From Monilinia fructicola (taxonomy: Eukaryota; Ascomycota; Leotiomycetes; Helotiales; Sclerotiniaceae): a stretch of DNA of 64,000 bases. The translations under genes and the position numbers were made by a program. The number at the start of each line of letters is the position of its first letter. The stretch's first letter is position 1. Under the pieces are notes generated by a model, which was not told the origin of the DNA, made no database searches, and saw nothing but the letters and a program-made list of their open reading frames with translations. Below are positions 1-11,362 of the stretch, in pieces. The DNA is taken from positions 451,001 through 515,000 of the forward strand of contig VICG01000015.1 in assembly GCA_008692225.1 (NCBI GenBank). The letters run 5' to 3'.

Positions 1-753
1 AAGAAATGCCAATGATTCAAGCTTAAGATAGGGTTAAAATTAAGGCTATATCCATCTACTGTGCTGTCTACTGTCTACTGTCGTCTACTGTCTACTGTCT
101 ACTGCTACTGTATTGCAATACCACCAAAATCGCCAATTAGAACCACGGAGGGACCACCAGGACAGCACTTTAAGATCTTACATCTAATTTCTCATGTTTG
201 TATCGATCAATAAGTACATTGTACATCTGCTACCTTCCACCAATCTTTGAAGACGGAAGATTTATATGGATCTACCTATGACATCTGGAAATTGGTGTAT
301 TTTATGCTCTAGATCTTTGGTGTAGTTCACCCGAGATGGTTCCATTGCATGGTTGCAGCATATACTGCATGCAGCACTCGTTATTATTGACCTTCCATTT
401 CAAGATTGAGAAGATAGGGATCTCTCTCGCCAGCTCTGTTTCTTCAGAATCTTCACAGTACCTTACCTCGCACGATACTAAATCAGGAAGGTTGAGTGTT
501 GACAGCATGGGTCAAAGTGCCTTTCCATTGATAAGATGTGGTAAGACATGGGGTAATGCTACTCCTACTGCCCACTCTGGTACTTGAGCTCTCATGTCGT
601 GCTGATCTACCTCGATCCTGACTCCTGAGTGCTACCACCGGTGTACCTAGAATGGGGTTCAATGGGTATCTCCAAACGGCAATAAATATGTATATCCCCC
701 CGTTCCCGGATCGAACTTGGTAGGCTGTTCTTGTTCTCAATCAATTGGCAATC
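1..753. other. Upstream intergenic region of the sedolisin gene
   Basis: No gene is supported here. It holds a heptamer array at about 60-110 (units of TACTGTC with slippage) and otherwise unremarkable sequence. The part next to the gene at 754 is its presumed promoter and 5' UTR, with an AATAAATATGTATA AT-rich box about 70 bp upstream of the start codon. Short ORFs on both strands overlap each other and show no recognisable domain. Confidence 0.5.
64..110. repeat. Heptanucleotide tandem array (TACTGTC)n
   Basis: The stretch repeats the 7-mer TACTGTC five to six times, with one unit shortened to CGTCTACTGTC and the last to CTACTG. It is a simple-sequence array with no coding content. Other heptamer arrays of different sequence occur at 17780-17815 and 31606-31846. 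Confidence 0.8.
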
Positions 754-2791
754 ATGGTGACTTCAATTGCTACGCTCACGGCATTCCTTGCGGCTGGATT
801 GGTATCAAGCTCTCCGATTAAAGCTCGAACACCATATGCTGTGAAGGAGACTCACCACCCACCGCCTCAATGGCAGAGAGTGGGACCTGCGCGTGCTGGC
901 CATATGATCAATCTTCAAATTGGGCTGAAGCAAGGTCAATTCGATGAATTAGAACGACATCTATATGAAGGTATGAAGAAATTATTTATTCATGTCTTGC
1001 TATCGGCGGGGAAACTAAATGAGGATCGAAACTGGCTTATAAATTATTCCATGTACTAATAAATTCAAAGTCTCGGACCCTTCACATCAACGGTACGGAC
1101 AACATCTTAGTGCACAAGAAGTAAATGATCTTGTCAAGCCCTCCGATGAGACTCACAACCTTGTCCATGAATGGCTTCAAGACAACAACATCGAAACAGA
1201 CTCTGTTGAATACAGTCCCGCCAAAGATTGGATCAAAATTACCATTCCTGTTGAGAATATCGAAACCCTCCTAGATACTGAATATTCAATATATCAACAT
1301 GAAGACGGAGAATACATAGTTCGCACTCCACAGTGGTCTCTGCCTCTCCATCTCCATGGCCATATCGAGACAATCCAACCTACCAATTCTTTCTTCAGAC
1401 CTCGAGCAATTGCCAAGACTTTGAAGAAAGTCAACGAGGTCACAGAATACCAAGCCTTAGCACCGTCAAACTACAAACCTCCCACTATTGGGCAAACAGC
1501 AGCTGATGTATGCAATGTCTCATCTGTCACGCCACTCTGTCTCCGAACTCTTTATGGTACTGTAGACTATAAGGTCAAAGCTGCTGGCAAAAATAAGATG
1601 GCTCTTACAGACTATCTCGGCGAGTCCAACAATCGATCCGACACCAAGCTTTTCCTTGAACAGTATAGACCCGAAGCAGCTTCGGCAGCATACACTTTTG
1701 ATGTTCAAATAATCGATGGTGGAAATAACGAGCAAACGCAAGAAAATGCTACACAACTTGCAGCTGGTAAAGATCTCGAGGGAAATCTGGATTCGGAAAC
1801 TATGCTTGGAATTGGTTATCCGACTCCATTGATCGCATATACGACTGGTGGCTCCCCTCCTTTTCTTCCAGATGTTCAAACTCCTACTGATACCAACGAG
1901 CCATACCTTGCATGGTTGCAATACGTGCTCAGTCAAAAAGATCTGCCAGGAGTAGTAAGCAACTCATACCAAGATACTGAACAAACAGTCCCATACTCCT
2001 ACGCAGTTTCTGTCTGTAAAGTATTTGCACAGTTAGGCGCAAGAGGTGTTTCTGTTCTTTTTGGATCCGGAGACAACGGTGTTGGAGCGAATGGTACATG
2101 TGTCTCAAATGTCGACAACAGCACCACTTTCCTTGCCATGTTCCCTTCTACATGTCCGTACGTCACATCGGTTGGCGGAACCAAATTCATCAACCCCGAG
2201 GTAGTTGCTAGTGATAGCAGAAATGGTTATGTTTCTGGTGGCGGCTTCTCTCGTTACTTCCCTCGTCCTTCTTGGCAAGATGCTGCGATAAAACCATATC
2301 TTGCATCACTGCCCAAGAACATCACCGGCTTTTTCAATGCGACAGGTCGTGGATTCCCAGATATTGCAGCCCAAGGATATGCTTACATTACTGTCTGGAA
2401 TGGCACTACTGTTCATCTAGATGGAACTTCTGCTGCCACCCCAACAGCTTCTGCAATTCTCGCTTTAATTAACGATGCATTAATCGCAGCAGGCAAACCA
2501 AGATTGGGATGGCTGAATCCATGGTTATACAGTAAGGGACATGAAGCTTTCACCGATGTCACCATTGGAAGTGCAAGTGGTTGCGGAACCAATGGATTTC
2601 CAGCAGCCACTGGTTGGGATGCGGCCACTGGCTTTGGAACTCCTGTAGGTTTATATCATTCTTCTTTTTCCCCGGTTTTTTCTGGGTATGGGTGTATGGA
2701 TGTATGGATGTATGACGCGCTGACACAACATTAGTATTTTCCAAAGATTAAGGATCTAGTTTTGGGATCGAGCGGTTATGGACATAACTGA
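754..2791 (+). CDS. Secreted sedolisin, tripeptidyl-peptidase type (peptidase family S53)
   Basis: Three exons: 754-970, 1071-2644 and 2735-2791, giving 615 aa. The start is the ATG at 754; the TTG nine bases upstream is in frame but is not a eukaryotic start. Residues 1-20 form a signal peptide (hydrophobic core ATLTAFLAAGLV). A pro-domain follows, with the family-typical SDPSHQRYGQHLS across the first intron. The catalytic domain shows the S53 residues: Glu309 and Asp313 (DLEGNLD), the oxyanion Asp407 (FGSGDNG) and Ser526 (GTSAATPT). The C-terminus has the GFPDIAAQG and ATGWDAATGFGTP segments seen in this family around the calcium site. Both introns are GT..AG, and the second has a CTGAC branch site. 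Length is normal for fungal tripeptidyl peptidases. The inferred role is acid extracellular peptide degradation, releasing tripeptides. I see no defect. Confidence 0.93.
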
Positions 2792-3439
2792 CGCCGAAGT
2801 ATACTTGCTCCATGGTATAGAAGTTTGAGTGGCATCACTTGGATGGTGATGATATATACTGGCATTTGAGAGCCTCAATCGTAACAAGCATATTTATAAG
2901 TTCATACTCGAGTACTAAAGCATGCATATCTAATATACTTTGACTAAAAAGTTAATTTTGAAAACCCACCTGCTGCAACATACATATGCCGTTATTCTAG
3001 GTTAGTATTGATACAGTAAGTCTCGGAGCTTTACTTAAATTACCCCTGACACTGGACCGGATAATCAACTTGGTCTGACTTGACTTGAAAACGGTAGTTG
3101 TAAAAACCGAATAGCCGTTGCCGGTTTGTGAAACTTTAACTTTAAATTCAACTACCGATATTCCGCTGCCGTTCCATACATTCTGACAACTAGAATGGTT
3201 GATTCGTTGGTTTGTTGTCACTTCTTTAATGAAATCAAGGGATCTGGATTAGTAGACTTACGATTGATTATATTAGGTGATACGTATTAACTCTCCACTT
3301 TCCAAGAAAAGATAGAGTACATTGTGAAGTCTTTTCTGGCTTATAACTGACCGAGATCCAATAACTTGAATCCTGACTGCTTCTAAAAGTCAATCCTTCA
3401 ACTGATTCTTTCTCGATAACTGGTGGTTTCCCCCCTTGG
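2792..3439. other. Intergenic spacer between protease and P450 genes
   Basis: Presumed terminator of the upstream gene and promoter of the P450 gene. It contains a palindromic TACTCGAGTA at 2905-2914, one of four copies in the first 9 kb. No gene is supported; a 74-codon and a 93-codon minus-strand ORF have no recognisable features. Confidence 0.5.
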
Positions 3440-5137
3440 ATGACCATGGGTCTTGATCTGACTTTCGGAGGGATACTCCTCTTGATCCTCCAGTCGATTG
3501 CTACCATATCTTTCGTGGTACAGTTTCTATTTCCCTGCTTTTGATCCATGCTGACGATCTAATTCAGGGATTTCTCTATGGTCTCGGTACTGTGATATAC
3601 AATGTCTACTTTCATCCACTCTCTAAATTTCCCGGACCCAAACTATTCGCAGCAAGCCGCCTCTTCAGTGTTCGAGAAGTCCTACGTGGTGACCTTCCAC
3701 AAAAAATCTCCGCTTTCCATGAAACGTATGGTGAAGTTGTGAGAACAGCTCCGGACGAAGTTTCCTTTACAAGTCCTCAGGCTTATCAGGATATCTACGC
3801 GAAGAAAAATGGTAAGCCTAGCTTTCCAAAAGATGCAGTTCAATACACGACGCCAGTGAGTGGCGTGTCGAGTATTCTGGGCGTGATCAATGATCAGGAT
3901 CATGGTCGTTATCGACGATTGCTTGCACATGCTTTCTCTGAGAAAGCATTGAGGGAACAAGAACCTCTCATAAAGCACTATGTTGATCTTCTTATCACGC
4001 GTTTACATGAAAATTCGGCCAAAGGTCCTCAGAACATGGTTGATTGGTATAACTTCACAACGTTTGATATTATTGGAGACCTGACCTTTGGAGACTCCTT
4101 CGGATGTCTTGATGGCAGCGATTATCATCCTTGGGTATCATTCTTATTTAGATCGCTTAAAGCAGCTTCATTCATGGCGGCTGCCAAACGATTTGGTCCG
4201 ATTTTTAAGGTGGTTTTGGATAAGCTGATACCGAAGAAATTGCTTGAGGAACGTAAGAATCATCAGGCACTTACGGATGAAAAGGTGCAGGCTAGGTTGG
4301 AGCGAAAGACTGATAGAAAAGACTTTATGACGTATATTCTTCGACATAACGATACGGAAACGGGAATGTCGGTTCCGGAAATCAAATCAACATCAGGTGT
4401 GCTTTTACTTGCGGGCAGTGAAACTACTGCTACACTGTTAAGTGCCGTGACTTACTACTTGCTCGCGCCGGGGAATGAACACATCCTTGGGGAATTGGTC
4501 AAAGAGATTAGAACAGCGTTCACGTCAGAGGATGAGATTGATATGATCAGTGTTAATAAACTGAAATACCAGTTGGCTGTGTTGGACGAGGCCATGCGGA
4601 TTCATCCACCAGCGCCATTTGGAGGTCCCAGAGTGGTTCCTGGAGACGGGCAATGGGTGAGCGGATACTGGGTACCTGGTGGTGTAAGTTTTTATCATTT
4701 GGTTTTTGGTGACTTTTCCATTTTCGCGAGGATGCTGATCGGATTTGTAGACAAACATATCTTGCGTTATGTACGGCGCGCACCATCAGTCTCGGAACTT
4801 CAAGAATCCGGAAAAGTTTGCACCGGAAAGGTGGTTGGGTGATCCTGAGTATGCCGGAGATGAGAAAGGTGTATTTCAACCATTTAGCTTGGGGCCTCGA
4901 AATTGTATTGGTAGAAAGTATATTTCTCCTCATGACTCTTGATTTTTCGAACCTCATTGCTGACCTTATTTTAGCCTCGCATATGCTGAGATGCGATTAA
5001 TTCTTGCCCGTATAATCTGGAACTTTGATCTCGAGATGGTAGATGAAAGTAAAAACTGGGCTAAGAATATGAAAATATTTCTCTTGTGGGAGAAACCGCC
5101 ACTTTATGTCAATCTCAAGCCAGTTGTACGGACTTGA
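3440..5137 (+). CDS. Cytochrome P450 monooxygenase (CYP65/isotrichodermin C-15 hydroxylase-like)
   Basis: Four exons: 3440-3517, 3568-4683, 4751-4917 and 4975-5137, giving 507 aa. The first ATG (3440) is followed by a second in frame at 3446; both precede the membrane anchor GGILLLILQSIATISFV. Exon 2 continues with the anchor and the proline-rich hinge HPLSKFPGP. The I-helix oxygen-binding motif AGSETT is at residues 308-313 and the ExxR motif (E367, R370) follows. The heme loop FQPFSLGPRNCIGR places the thiolate ligand at Cys450. All three introns have consensus ends, and the reading frame is intact across them. The arrangement and the sequence around the hinge resemble fungal CYP65-type enzymes such as isotrichodermin C-15 hydroxylase and benzoate 4-monooxygenase-like proteins. 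It is expected on the ER membrane, hydroxylating a small hydrophobic substrate. The substrate cannot be read from sequence, and no other biosynthetic gene sits beside it. Confidence 0.93.
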
Positions 5138-5314
5138 GGAGTGATAGACATGGAGATGTTGATCGCTTGTCCAGCTGCTGTCAAATCTCTGGATCCATTC
5201 GAGTATCAAAAAGAGATAAGAAATATAATCTTTGCAAAATTTTAGACTTCGTATACTCAGAAAGAGCCGTATCCATTCCAGAATGCTCAGTGACCAGTTT
5301 TCCCATCCTTCATC

Positions 5315-6208
5315 TCAAGTTACCAAGCCCTTCCAATCCTCATCCCCCAGATCCTCAAACTTCCTCGTTCTCACGGCATCAATACCAGCCTCTACCCCCA
5401 GCGCAAAAGTCACCGGCCTCTCCTTACTCAACGGAAACCCAAAAACTCCATTCATAACCGGCGTATTAACCATAACTTGCACATCCGCACCAGATCACCC
5501 TTCTCTATGAACAATCACACCCAACTTCAACCGATCCGGCATCCCCAGCTTTGTCCTCTTATTCTCCTTCACATCCCAATAAACAATATCCCACCCGGAA
5601 TTCCGCTTGCTGGACCAAAAGCTCCCAATGAGGCTGTAGTGATGCGTTATATCAAATGTCGATTCACGCTCATAGGTAGCGGAGGGCCCCATGGTCAGTG
5701 TACCAGTGGGTATCTGAAGAGAGATCTCTCTTCCTACCTTTTGCTTTCTTCCCTCCACGGTAGGCAGACCATATATTTTCCTCGGCGCGAGTTTCGCAAC
5801 AGAGGGGCTCCAATCACCTACTCCACCACTTTCACCCTCCAGCCGAGAACTAGATCTCGAGGAATTGTGTTTAGAGACATGGATAATGATATTTGCATTC
5901 TTGAATCGAAATCCATGATCCCCGGATCTAAATACAAAGGTGAAGAGTATCAGAGTTGCGGGTTGGGAATGAAATGTTTCATGGCATAAGATCGAGACTT
6001 ATCCCCGTCCACCGGCATCTGAAAGCTATCCGATATTCTTGTGGGTCACGGTTGCAGAGGGAGTTCCAAACCGGAGGGAATTAGGGACGTGGCTTCTGGT
6101 GTCATGATTGCTGATGGGTATGATTAGGCAGTCATCTTCTGCAGGTGAAGGCTCGTTTTGATGGTGATGATGATGATGAGTGGGGTGAAATGGATGGATT
6201 TCTTCCAT
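5315..6208 (-). pseudogene. Decayed gene of an uncharacterised fungal protein family, in-frame stops
   Basis: A single minus-strand frame runs from ATG at 6208 to TGA at 5315-5317 (297 codons before it). It is interrupted by TAG (6026-6028), TAA (5999-6001) and TGA (5495-5497). On both sides of each stop the same frame reads as good protein, for example ATLILFTFVFRSGDHGFRF, GREISLQIPTGTLTMGPS and WDIVYWDVKENKRTKLG. This resembles a widespread fungal family of unknown function from memory, with a conserved 'FxFRSxxGHRFKxA' strand near the N-terminus. No intron could remove the stops. Each stop is one C-to-T step from CAG, CAA or CGA, and two are in the CpA context preferred by RIP. It converges on the P450 gene, whose end lies 177 bp away. 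Translation may also have continued beyond 5315, since the frame still looks protein-like. A sequencing cause is unlikely because no frameshift is involved. Confidence 0.75.
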
Positions 6209-6657
6209 GCTGCGGAGGACATGATGTATCAGATTGTGTATATATAAGTAGAATTACTTGCCATATCCAATATCAAGGTGGATGTCGACATCGGCTTGTT
6301 GGAGGGAAGAGATTATGAATCGACGGGGCTGCGGCAGCAGCTATCACGCATAATAGTTCTATTTCTACTCGAGTAGGCTAATGCACAATCTAAGATTGAC
6401 ACAGGAATAGAACAATAACAATACTACTCGAGTACTGTACACGTGATTCCATCGTTAAGATTCCTTGGGGTTTGCTATACTCATGTAGGACCATCTCAGC
6501 AAGAACATTATATAAACACAGGAGAATTCCTCTAACGGACGATGAAAAATAACAATTGACAATAGTAAACAACAACCATCCATCAGCCTAGACTCATTGA
6601 CGCTTGGTACAGCTGTAACTGCTGGTATTCATGCCATCGTGGATCAATGCATCGATA
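6209..6657. other. Intergenic spacer with two TACTCGAGTA palindromes
   Basis: Spacer between the decayed gene and the next minus-strand gene. It contains two copies of the palindrome TACTCGAGTA (6366-6375 and 6425-6434), the second followed by CTGTACACGTG. No gene is supported. Confidence 0.5.
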
Positions 6658-7887
6658 TCATTTTCCAAGTCCAGCCTTAATTTCAGCCATCGACTGGCGT
6701 GATGGTGATGGCACTGTCCCATCGATCATCCGTGGTGCGTAGAAGTAAAGATAGTCGTGGTCATTCCCTGCTACTTTCTCAGCCCATTTCACCTCTGGGC
6801 CACCCTTATCTGCAGTCACAAATACTACTCTTCCATCTTCAATTCGGCATTCATGAAACCATTTGCTTTGCCAGCTTTGCCATTCTACAAAACCATTCGA
6901 TAAATTGCGACATTTGAGGCCAAACCTCCCCACCAAAACCTAAAGATATGTTTAGTTCTCCAACGGAAAGAGCAATTGCGGTCTGTTTAAATAACTCACA
7001 CTGTTCACCATCATGATTGTATTTCGGTCTGTCGTCTGGCTCAAAGCAAAGTTTAGCCACTCAAAATTGTGACGCCAGTTGCTACATGGAGACTTCAAAG
7101 CTCTCTGAACGTGTTCTTCAAATGTGTAATCCATGGAAGGACTCCAATAAGTCATCCGGTGTCCGCAATGCGAGGACTTTTGGAACTTCTTAGCCTCTAG
7201 ACCAACGACATACTCCTGCTTGGGATGGATTTGAGCATTTGGTGGTCCCATCCATGCATCCCATTCGACATAGAAGAGCCTGTAGACACGTTGAGCAGGG
7301 CTCATCGAGGAGAATGCTATTTCTGCCAAGTCGACTGGCGTCTCTCGTGGCAGGAAACTTAGGACAGTTGACGGTGTCGCCAGCATAATTTGTAGGAACG
7401 AAACCGATGTAGAATCTGTGGGGTTCACATCCTTCGAATATTCTAGATAATATGCGATGTCGGTTTCCATTACAAGACTGGGAGCACGTTCACAGTTACA
7501 CTTGGCTCTGGCGGCTTGTTTGCCCATCACTGACTTGAGTTTTATTGTCGCGGATGCTGGATAGTCAAAATTTGCAACCATACAAGCCTCTACAAGCATT
7601 TCAGATAACTCAGTGGGCCAATTGAGGACCATACACTGCCAAACTTCATGCGAGCTCAACGTGGGATTCTTTTTCAGTAGGAGTTTGACGCACTCATTGA
7701 GAAGATCATCGTTGAAAGAGGCGTCCGAGTTTTCCTGGCTCGATGTAGTTTTCTGGGACTGTGATTGTTTGTCCTGGTCTTTTTTGGCTTTTGAAGGTTT
7801 CAGAAATGTTCTTCTGAGGCTTAAGATCAATGGGTCCTCCATTATTTGGTCCTCCAGCTTTGGATCCTTCATGCTTTTTTTGTCCAT
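6658..7887 (-). CDS. Hypothetical protein, two exons, 389 aa
   Basis: Exon 1 runs from 7887 to 7000 and exon 2 from 6939 to 6658. The intron starts GTGAGT and ends TTTAG with a CTAAAC branch-like site, and it keeps the frame (phase 0). The protein begins with a charged, low-complexity Lys/Ser/Gln-rich stretch of about 55 residues. A mixed alpha/beta-looking region follows with a Cys pair in CNCERAP and several Trp/Tyr-rich segments (LFYVEWDAWMGPP, GHRMTYWSPSMDY). Exon 2 includes EWQSWQSKWFHECRIEDGR and ends in SMAEIKAGLGK. There is no signal peptide or membrane helix. I do not recognise the family. The intact frame over a consensus intron argues that it is a real gene. Function is unknown. 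Confidence 0.75.
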
Positions 7888-9403
7888 GATTCTCTTGGAA
7901 ACGAATTTTCACTTTTCAGGGGCAAAGAGATAGTAAATTGTGATGATTTTTGATTTGAGTATACGATGTTTTGGATGTAAAGATGATGAACAAGGAGGGG
8001 GTTTTATCTTGTAAGATTCATGGAACATGGTAGCTATTGCTACATTATGACTGCGCATCTAAAGAAGGAGCGATGGTACAGCATTACTCCAAGGCCCAGA
8101 ACCAACTTTGAACGTTTTGAAGAGGGTTTTTGGGACTACAGATCCACTTGGATAGGATTTCTCTCGTCACTACTGATGTTTGACCAGTGGGCCTTTGAGA
8201 TGTTAGCAGGTACAGATGCAAAGTAGGACAGCCTTTCGAATTCTTGGAGATATTGGGATCTGAGAAGTTTCCAGGAAAGGCAGGATCATCTCGATAACAA
8301 TAGAGCAGAGATATAGTATCTGACCTTTGAACCTCAATTAGTAGTGTTATATCATTTCTTGAAGGGCTTGACTGACTCATCAGATGAGGTTGATTTTACA
8401 TGACACTAGTGCTTATGATGGGTTTTCAAAAAGGTTGCTAGTGCTGCGAAAAGAACAATACACAAACTACACAAACGCCGAACTGGCATTGATGAATGAT
8501 GATGGAGGTTTCCATGACGACATCAAGACATGTATATACAATCAAAGCAAACAAAGGGTCTACGCTGTAAAGGGCACGAATCCGCAGGACATGAATGAAG
8601 GTGGCTGTTGTACCCGTTAACATGCAAGGGGAAACCAGAGCTAGCGGCCGTTAGATCCTACCTAACAATTAAGTACAGTAGTACAGTAGTACGGTAGTAC
8701 AGTAAGTAACCTTACCGTACTCGAGTAGACGAGCAGACGAGTAGACCAGTAGACGAGTAGACACATACGAAGGTTGTTTACCCCTTCATTTCCAAAGCGA
8801 AAACTAAAAATGCCTTCATCATGGCAACGACGACAAGGTTAGATTATATAAATCTTGGTCTAGGTACGCAAAGCAGATCTGCTTTATGAATTTCATCTCT
8901 CTTTTTACATTGATATCATACAATACATATATATACGTATACATATCCGACGAGTACACCAGTACAATGGCTTGAGACCTCGGTAGAATGGTTAAGAGGT
9001 TCTTTCCTTTCTCATCACAAACCGTCTCGCCACAAATCAGACCACTTGCTGTAGGAAACAGGTGAATTGAATAGAATGAAGCCTTCGCAGGTAAGAGTCA
9101 TATTGCGGCGCCGCGCCCGGCATATAATATAATGGTAACAAAGCTGCTCTCATTCTGCCCTCAAACAATACTAAAACACTAAACCATATTTAAACTTGCT
9201 TGCCATTCCAAACAAAGATCTAAAGCTTCAGCTTCAGCGACAGCGACCGCAAAAGCGACAGGGACACCTACAACTACAACTACAACTAATTATAGCTACC
9301 TATCTGCAGCTACCTCCCTACAGCTACAAATCTTTTCGGTTGCAACACAATACAGACGTCGACACCGCAAAGAATATCGAATTGCAAAGACATCCCAGCC
9401 AGC
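7888..9403. other. Intergenic region with octamer arrays
   Basis: About 1.5 kb between divergently transcribed genes. It contains the 8-bp repeat arrays at 8674-8764 and a third kind of short repeat (CTACAACTACAACTACAACTA, imperfect, near 9270) in what is probably the 5' UTR of the membrane-protein gene. A 78-codon plus-strand ORF at 8384-8620 starts with ATG but has no recognisable domain, and I do not call it a gene. Confidence 0.5.
8674..8764. repeat. Paired octamer tandem arrays
   Basis: The left part (about 8674-8703) repeats GTACAGTA with one GTACGGTA unit. After a short spacer with the palindrome TACTCGAGTA (8718-8727), the right part repeats CGAGTAGA/CGAGCAGA/CCAGTAGA about five times. 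The arrays are simple tandem repeats in intergenic DNA. Confidence 0.75.
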
Positions 9404-10032
9404 ATGATATTATTCGAGACAAACACCTCAGTTTTTGAACTGATGTGGGATCTCGCCCTCGCATTCTTCATCGTTCGCATCGCATTCATATACTTTATCC
9501 TCACATATCTATCATCCCTCTTCTTATCTTTCATCAGACTGAATCAAATTATCCCATACAACCACCTCACTGCTCCAGCACGAGAACTCATCGCTTTCCC
9601 AATATATATCCTGACAGTGGCATTGTGGGCAAGGACGGTGATTGTATACTATGAAATCCCCCGTGTAGCAGGATTCAGGATCGCAGTTGGTTTGGTGGCC
9701 GGGTCATTCATGGTGATTGCGGAGTTGGTGGGGGGTTTCATTTTATGGGAGGAGGGGTACAAGGAATGGATATGGGAGACAGATGTACTTGGCGCGGGGT
9801 TAGGAATGCTGTCATTATTATTGTTAAATGCAATGCCATTGATACTGATGGTGCTTGAAAAGATTGAAAGGGAGCCTACTCATGAGCATGGGCAAAAGTC
9901 AATCAAAAGTGCCGTGTAAGTAGCCTTCCTTCGAGTCTGGCATTGAGATAGTGACTAGTGGCTAATCATCTCTACAGGCCAACGATCGGGAAGATGGAGA
10001 AAGCAACAATCGAAGACAAAAAAACAAATTGA
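9404..10032 (+). CDS. Small multi-pass membrane protein, 188 aa
   Basis: Two exons: 9404-9915 and 9978-10032. Without splicing the frame would stop at TAA 9917-9919. The donor GTAAGT and acceptor CTACAG instead join the frames and add 18 residues ending in a charged tail (KATIEDKKTN). The start is ATG 9404. The protein has about four hydrophobic segments: FELMWDLALAFFIVRIAFIY, the following YLSSLFLSF, a central VAGFRIAVGLVAGSFMVIAE and the late LGMLSLLLLNAMPLILMVL. The C-terminal tail is hydrophilic and His/Lys/Glu-rich. Probable location is the plasma membrane or an endomembrane. I do not recognise a named family. The unspliced 171-aa version is a possible alternative product. Confidence 0.75.
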
Positions 10033-11362
10033 CATGGTTTGGTATATGGATTTTGGGGGTCATAACGGTACTTGAGGGCGGCCTGGGTAGGATATGACAT
10101 ATCGAGTTAGCTTTTGGTGCAAAGGATGCAGACCTCAAACTGGACCTGGATTTGGATTTGGATTTGATTCATTTTCAAGCCTTTCTTCATTGAAGTGCCT
10201 GCTTGATTCTTTTCAATATGGCAGACCTAGAGTCGTTGTAGGGATGAGACTGGCCTCGCATCAAGTAACTTATGTTGCCGATCTAGCGTTGTCTTTCGAA
10301 TAAATGGTGGAAGTGCCCCAAGAAGTTTCACAAAACAGCACAGCGCACCGGTGGCGTCTCTTTTGGTTACGGATTCTGCGTGTTATTAGGATCATCATCC
10401 TTACCATACTTAGCATTAACCAGATTTCGTCAATTTGTTTGGAGATCTTCATGTCATCATTGTTCCTTCAATTCACGCAAGCTACTCTCGTAAGACGAGC
10501 AGCCTCGCAGGTATGGATAATCCTTAAAGCCCTCGGATTGGGCTTCAACTATTACATGGATTGAAATATTATATGTGTTTAGTTCAAGCATTAAATATCA
10601 TCAAAATATCACGGTGCACCAGATACTCCCCCCATTCTTTCATTTTCCTCTATGCATTCATTCGTATTGATCGGAAATTCGTTCCAACCCTCCTATGAAC
10701 GTGGATCTTCACCACACTAACCCCATGGATTATTGGGCCGCCAAGTGGACGTGTAGCGGCCCACTGAAATCTCTACAGTATCATCAGCCGTTCTACAGCA
10801 TGCAGCAGCAGAGGGCACAGTAAGGAGAAGATCTCTCGTACATGCCATACTTGCGAGACGGTTCGAAGGGCCTAATTCCACTTGATATAGCGTCGTTACC
10901 AAGCTTACCCTTCTCTTGGTACTAAGTAGAAGGCATCGTTGTTAACTTCACAGGGTTTGCGTAATTTTGGTTTCATAAGTGATGAGAAGCAATGATTGTT
11001 GGAATTTTTGAGGGAGATATTCCCGTCGCAATCTATTGTATTTTTGTACACCGTGGCGTTTTACTCGAGGCTCATGTTTTGGACTCCTCTGGTATTCAGT
11101 ATTAGTAATAAGATACTAAAGACTCCGTACGATGAGACATGAACTCTATCGTAGATGACTTCTCAGGTAATGATTAAATACAGGAGCAATTCTCAACTAT
11201 GGGAATCAAGGATGTTCGATGTCCGAACGAGAGCATGCAAAGCCCACATTCTCCATGGCCAAAATCAAAAAGACATGTTCCTATATTGCATGGTTTGTAT
11301 GCCTATATACACTAGTCGGGTTTGGAGGGAAAATCTACTAATTGGGCCAGCCTTTGTATCAT
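10033..11362. other. Intergenic region, convergent gene ends
   Basis: Lies between the ends of two convergent genes. It contains a short hexamer run (GATTTG repeats near 10149-10170). A plus-strand ATG ORF of 86 codons (10304-10564) has a hydrophobic, Ile/Leu-rich stretch but no recognisable domain, so I leave it uncalled. Nothing else is supported. Confidence 0.45.

Noticed and set aside
745..753. Upstream start of the sedolisin at 745
   Set aside because: That codon is TTG; the first ATG in frame is at 754 and gives a proper signal peptide.
3541..3567. P450 start at 3541
   Set aside because: It is a TTG inside an intron (GTACAG..TTCAG, 3518-3567); the ATG exon at 3440-3517 supplies the membrane anchor in frame.
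8384..8620. 78-codon ATG ORF as a gene
   Set aside because: It has no domain, signal peptide or neighbouring exon, and its length is expected by chance.
8970..9060. Possible tRNA near 8975 (CTCGGTAGAATGGTTAAGAGG)
   Set aside because: It has an A-box-like word but no B-box (GTTCGA), no acceptor-stem pairing and no anticodon arm.
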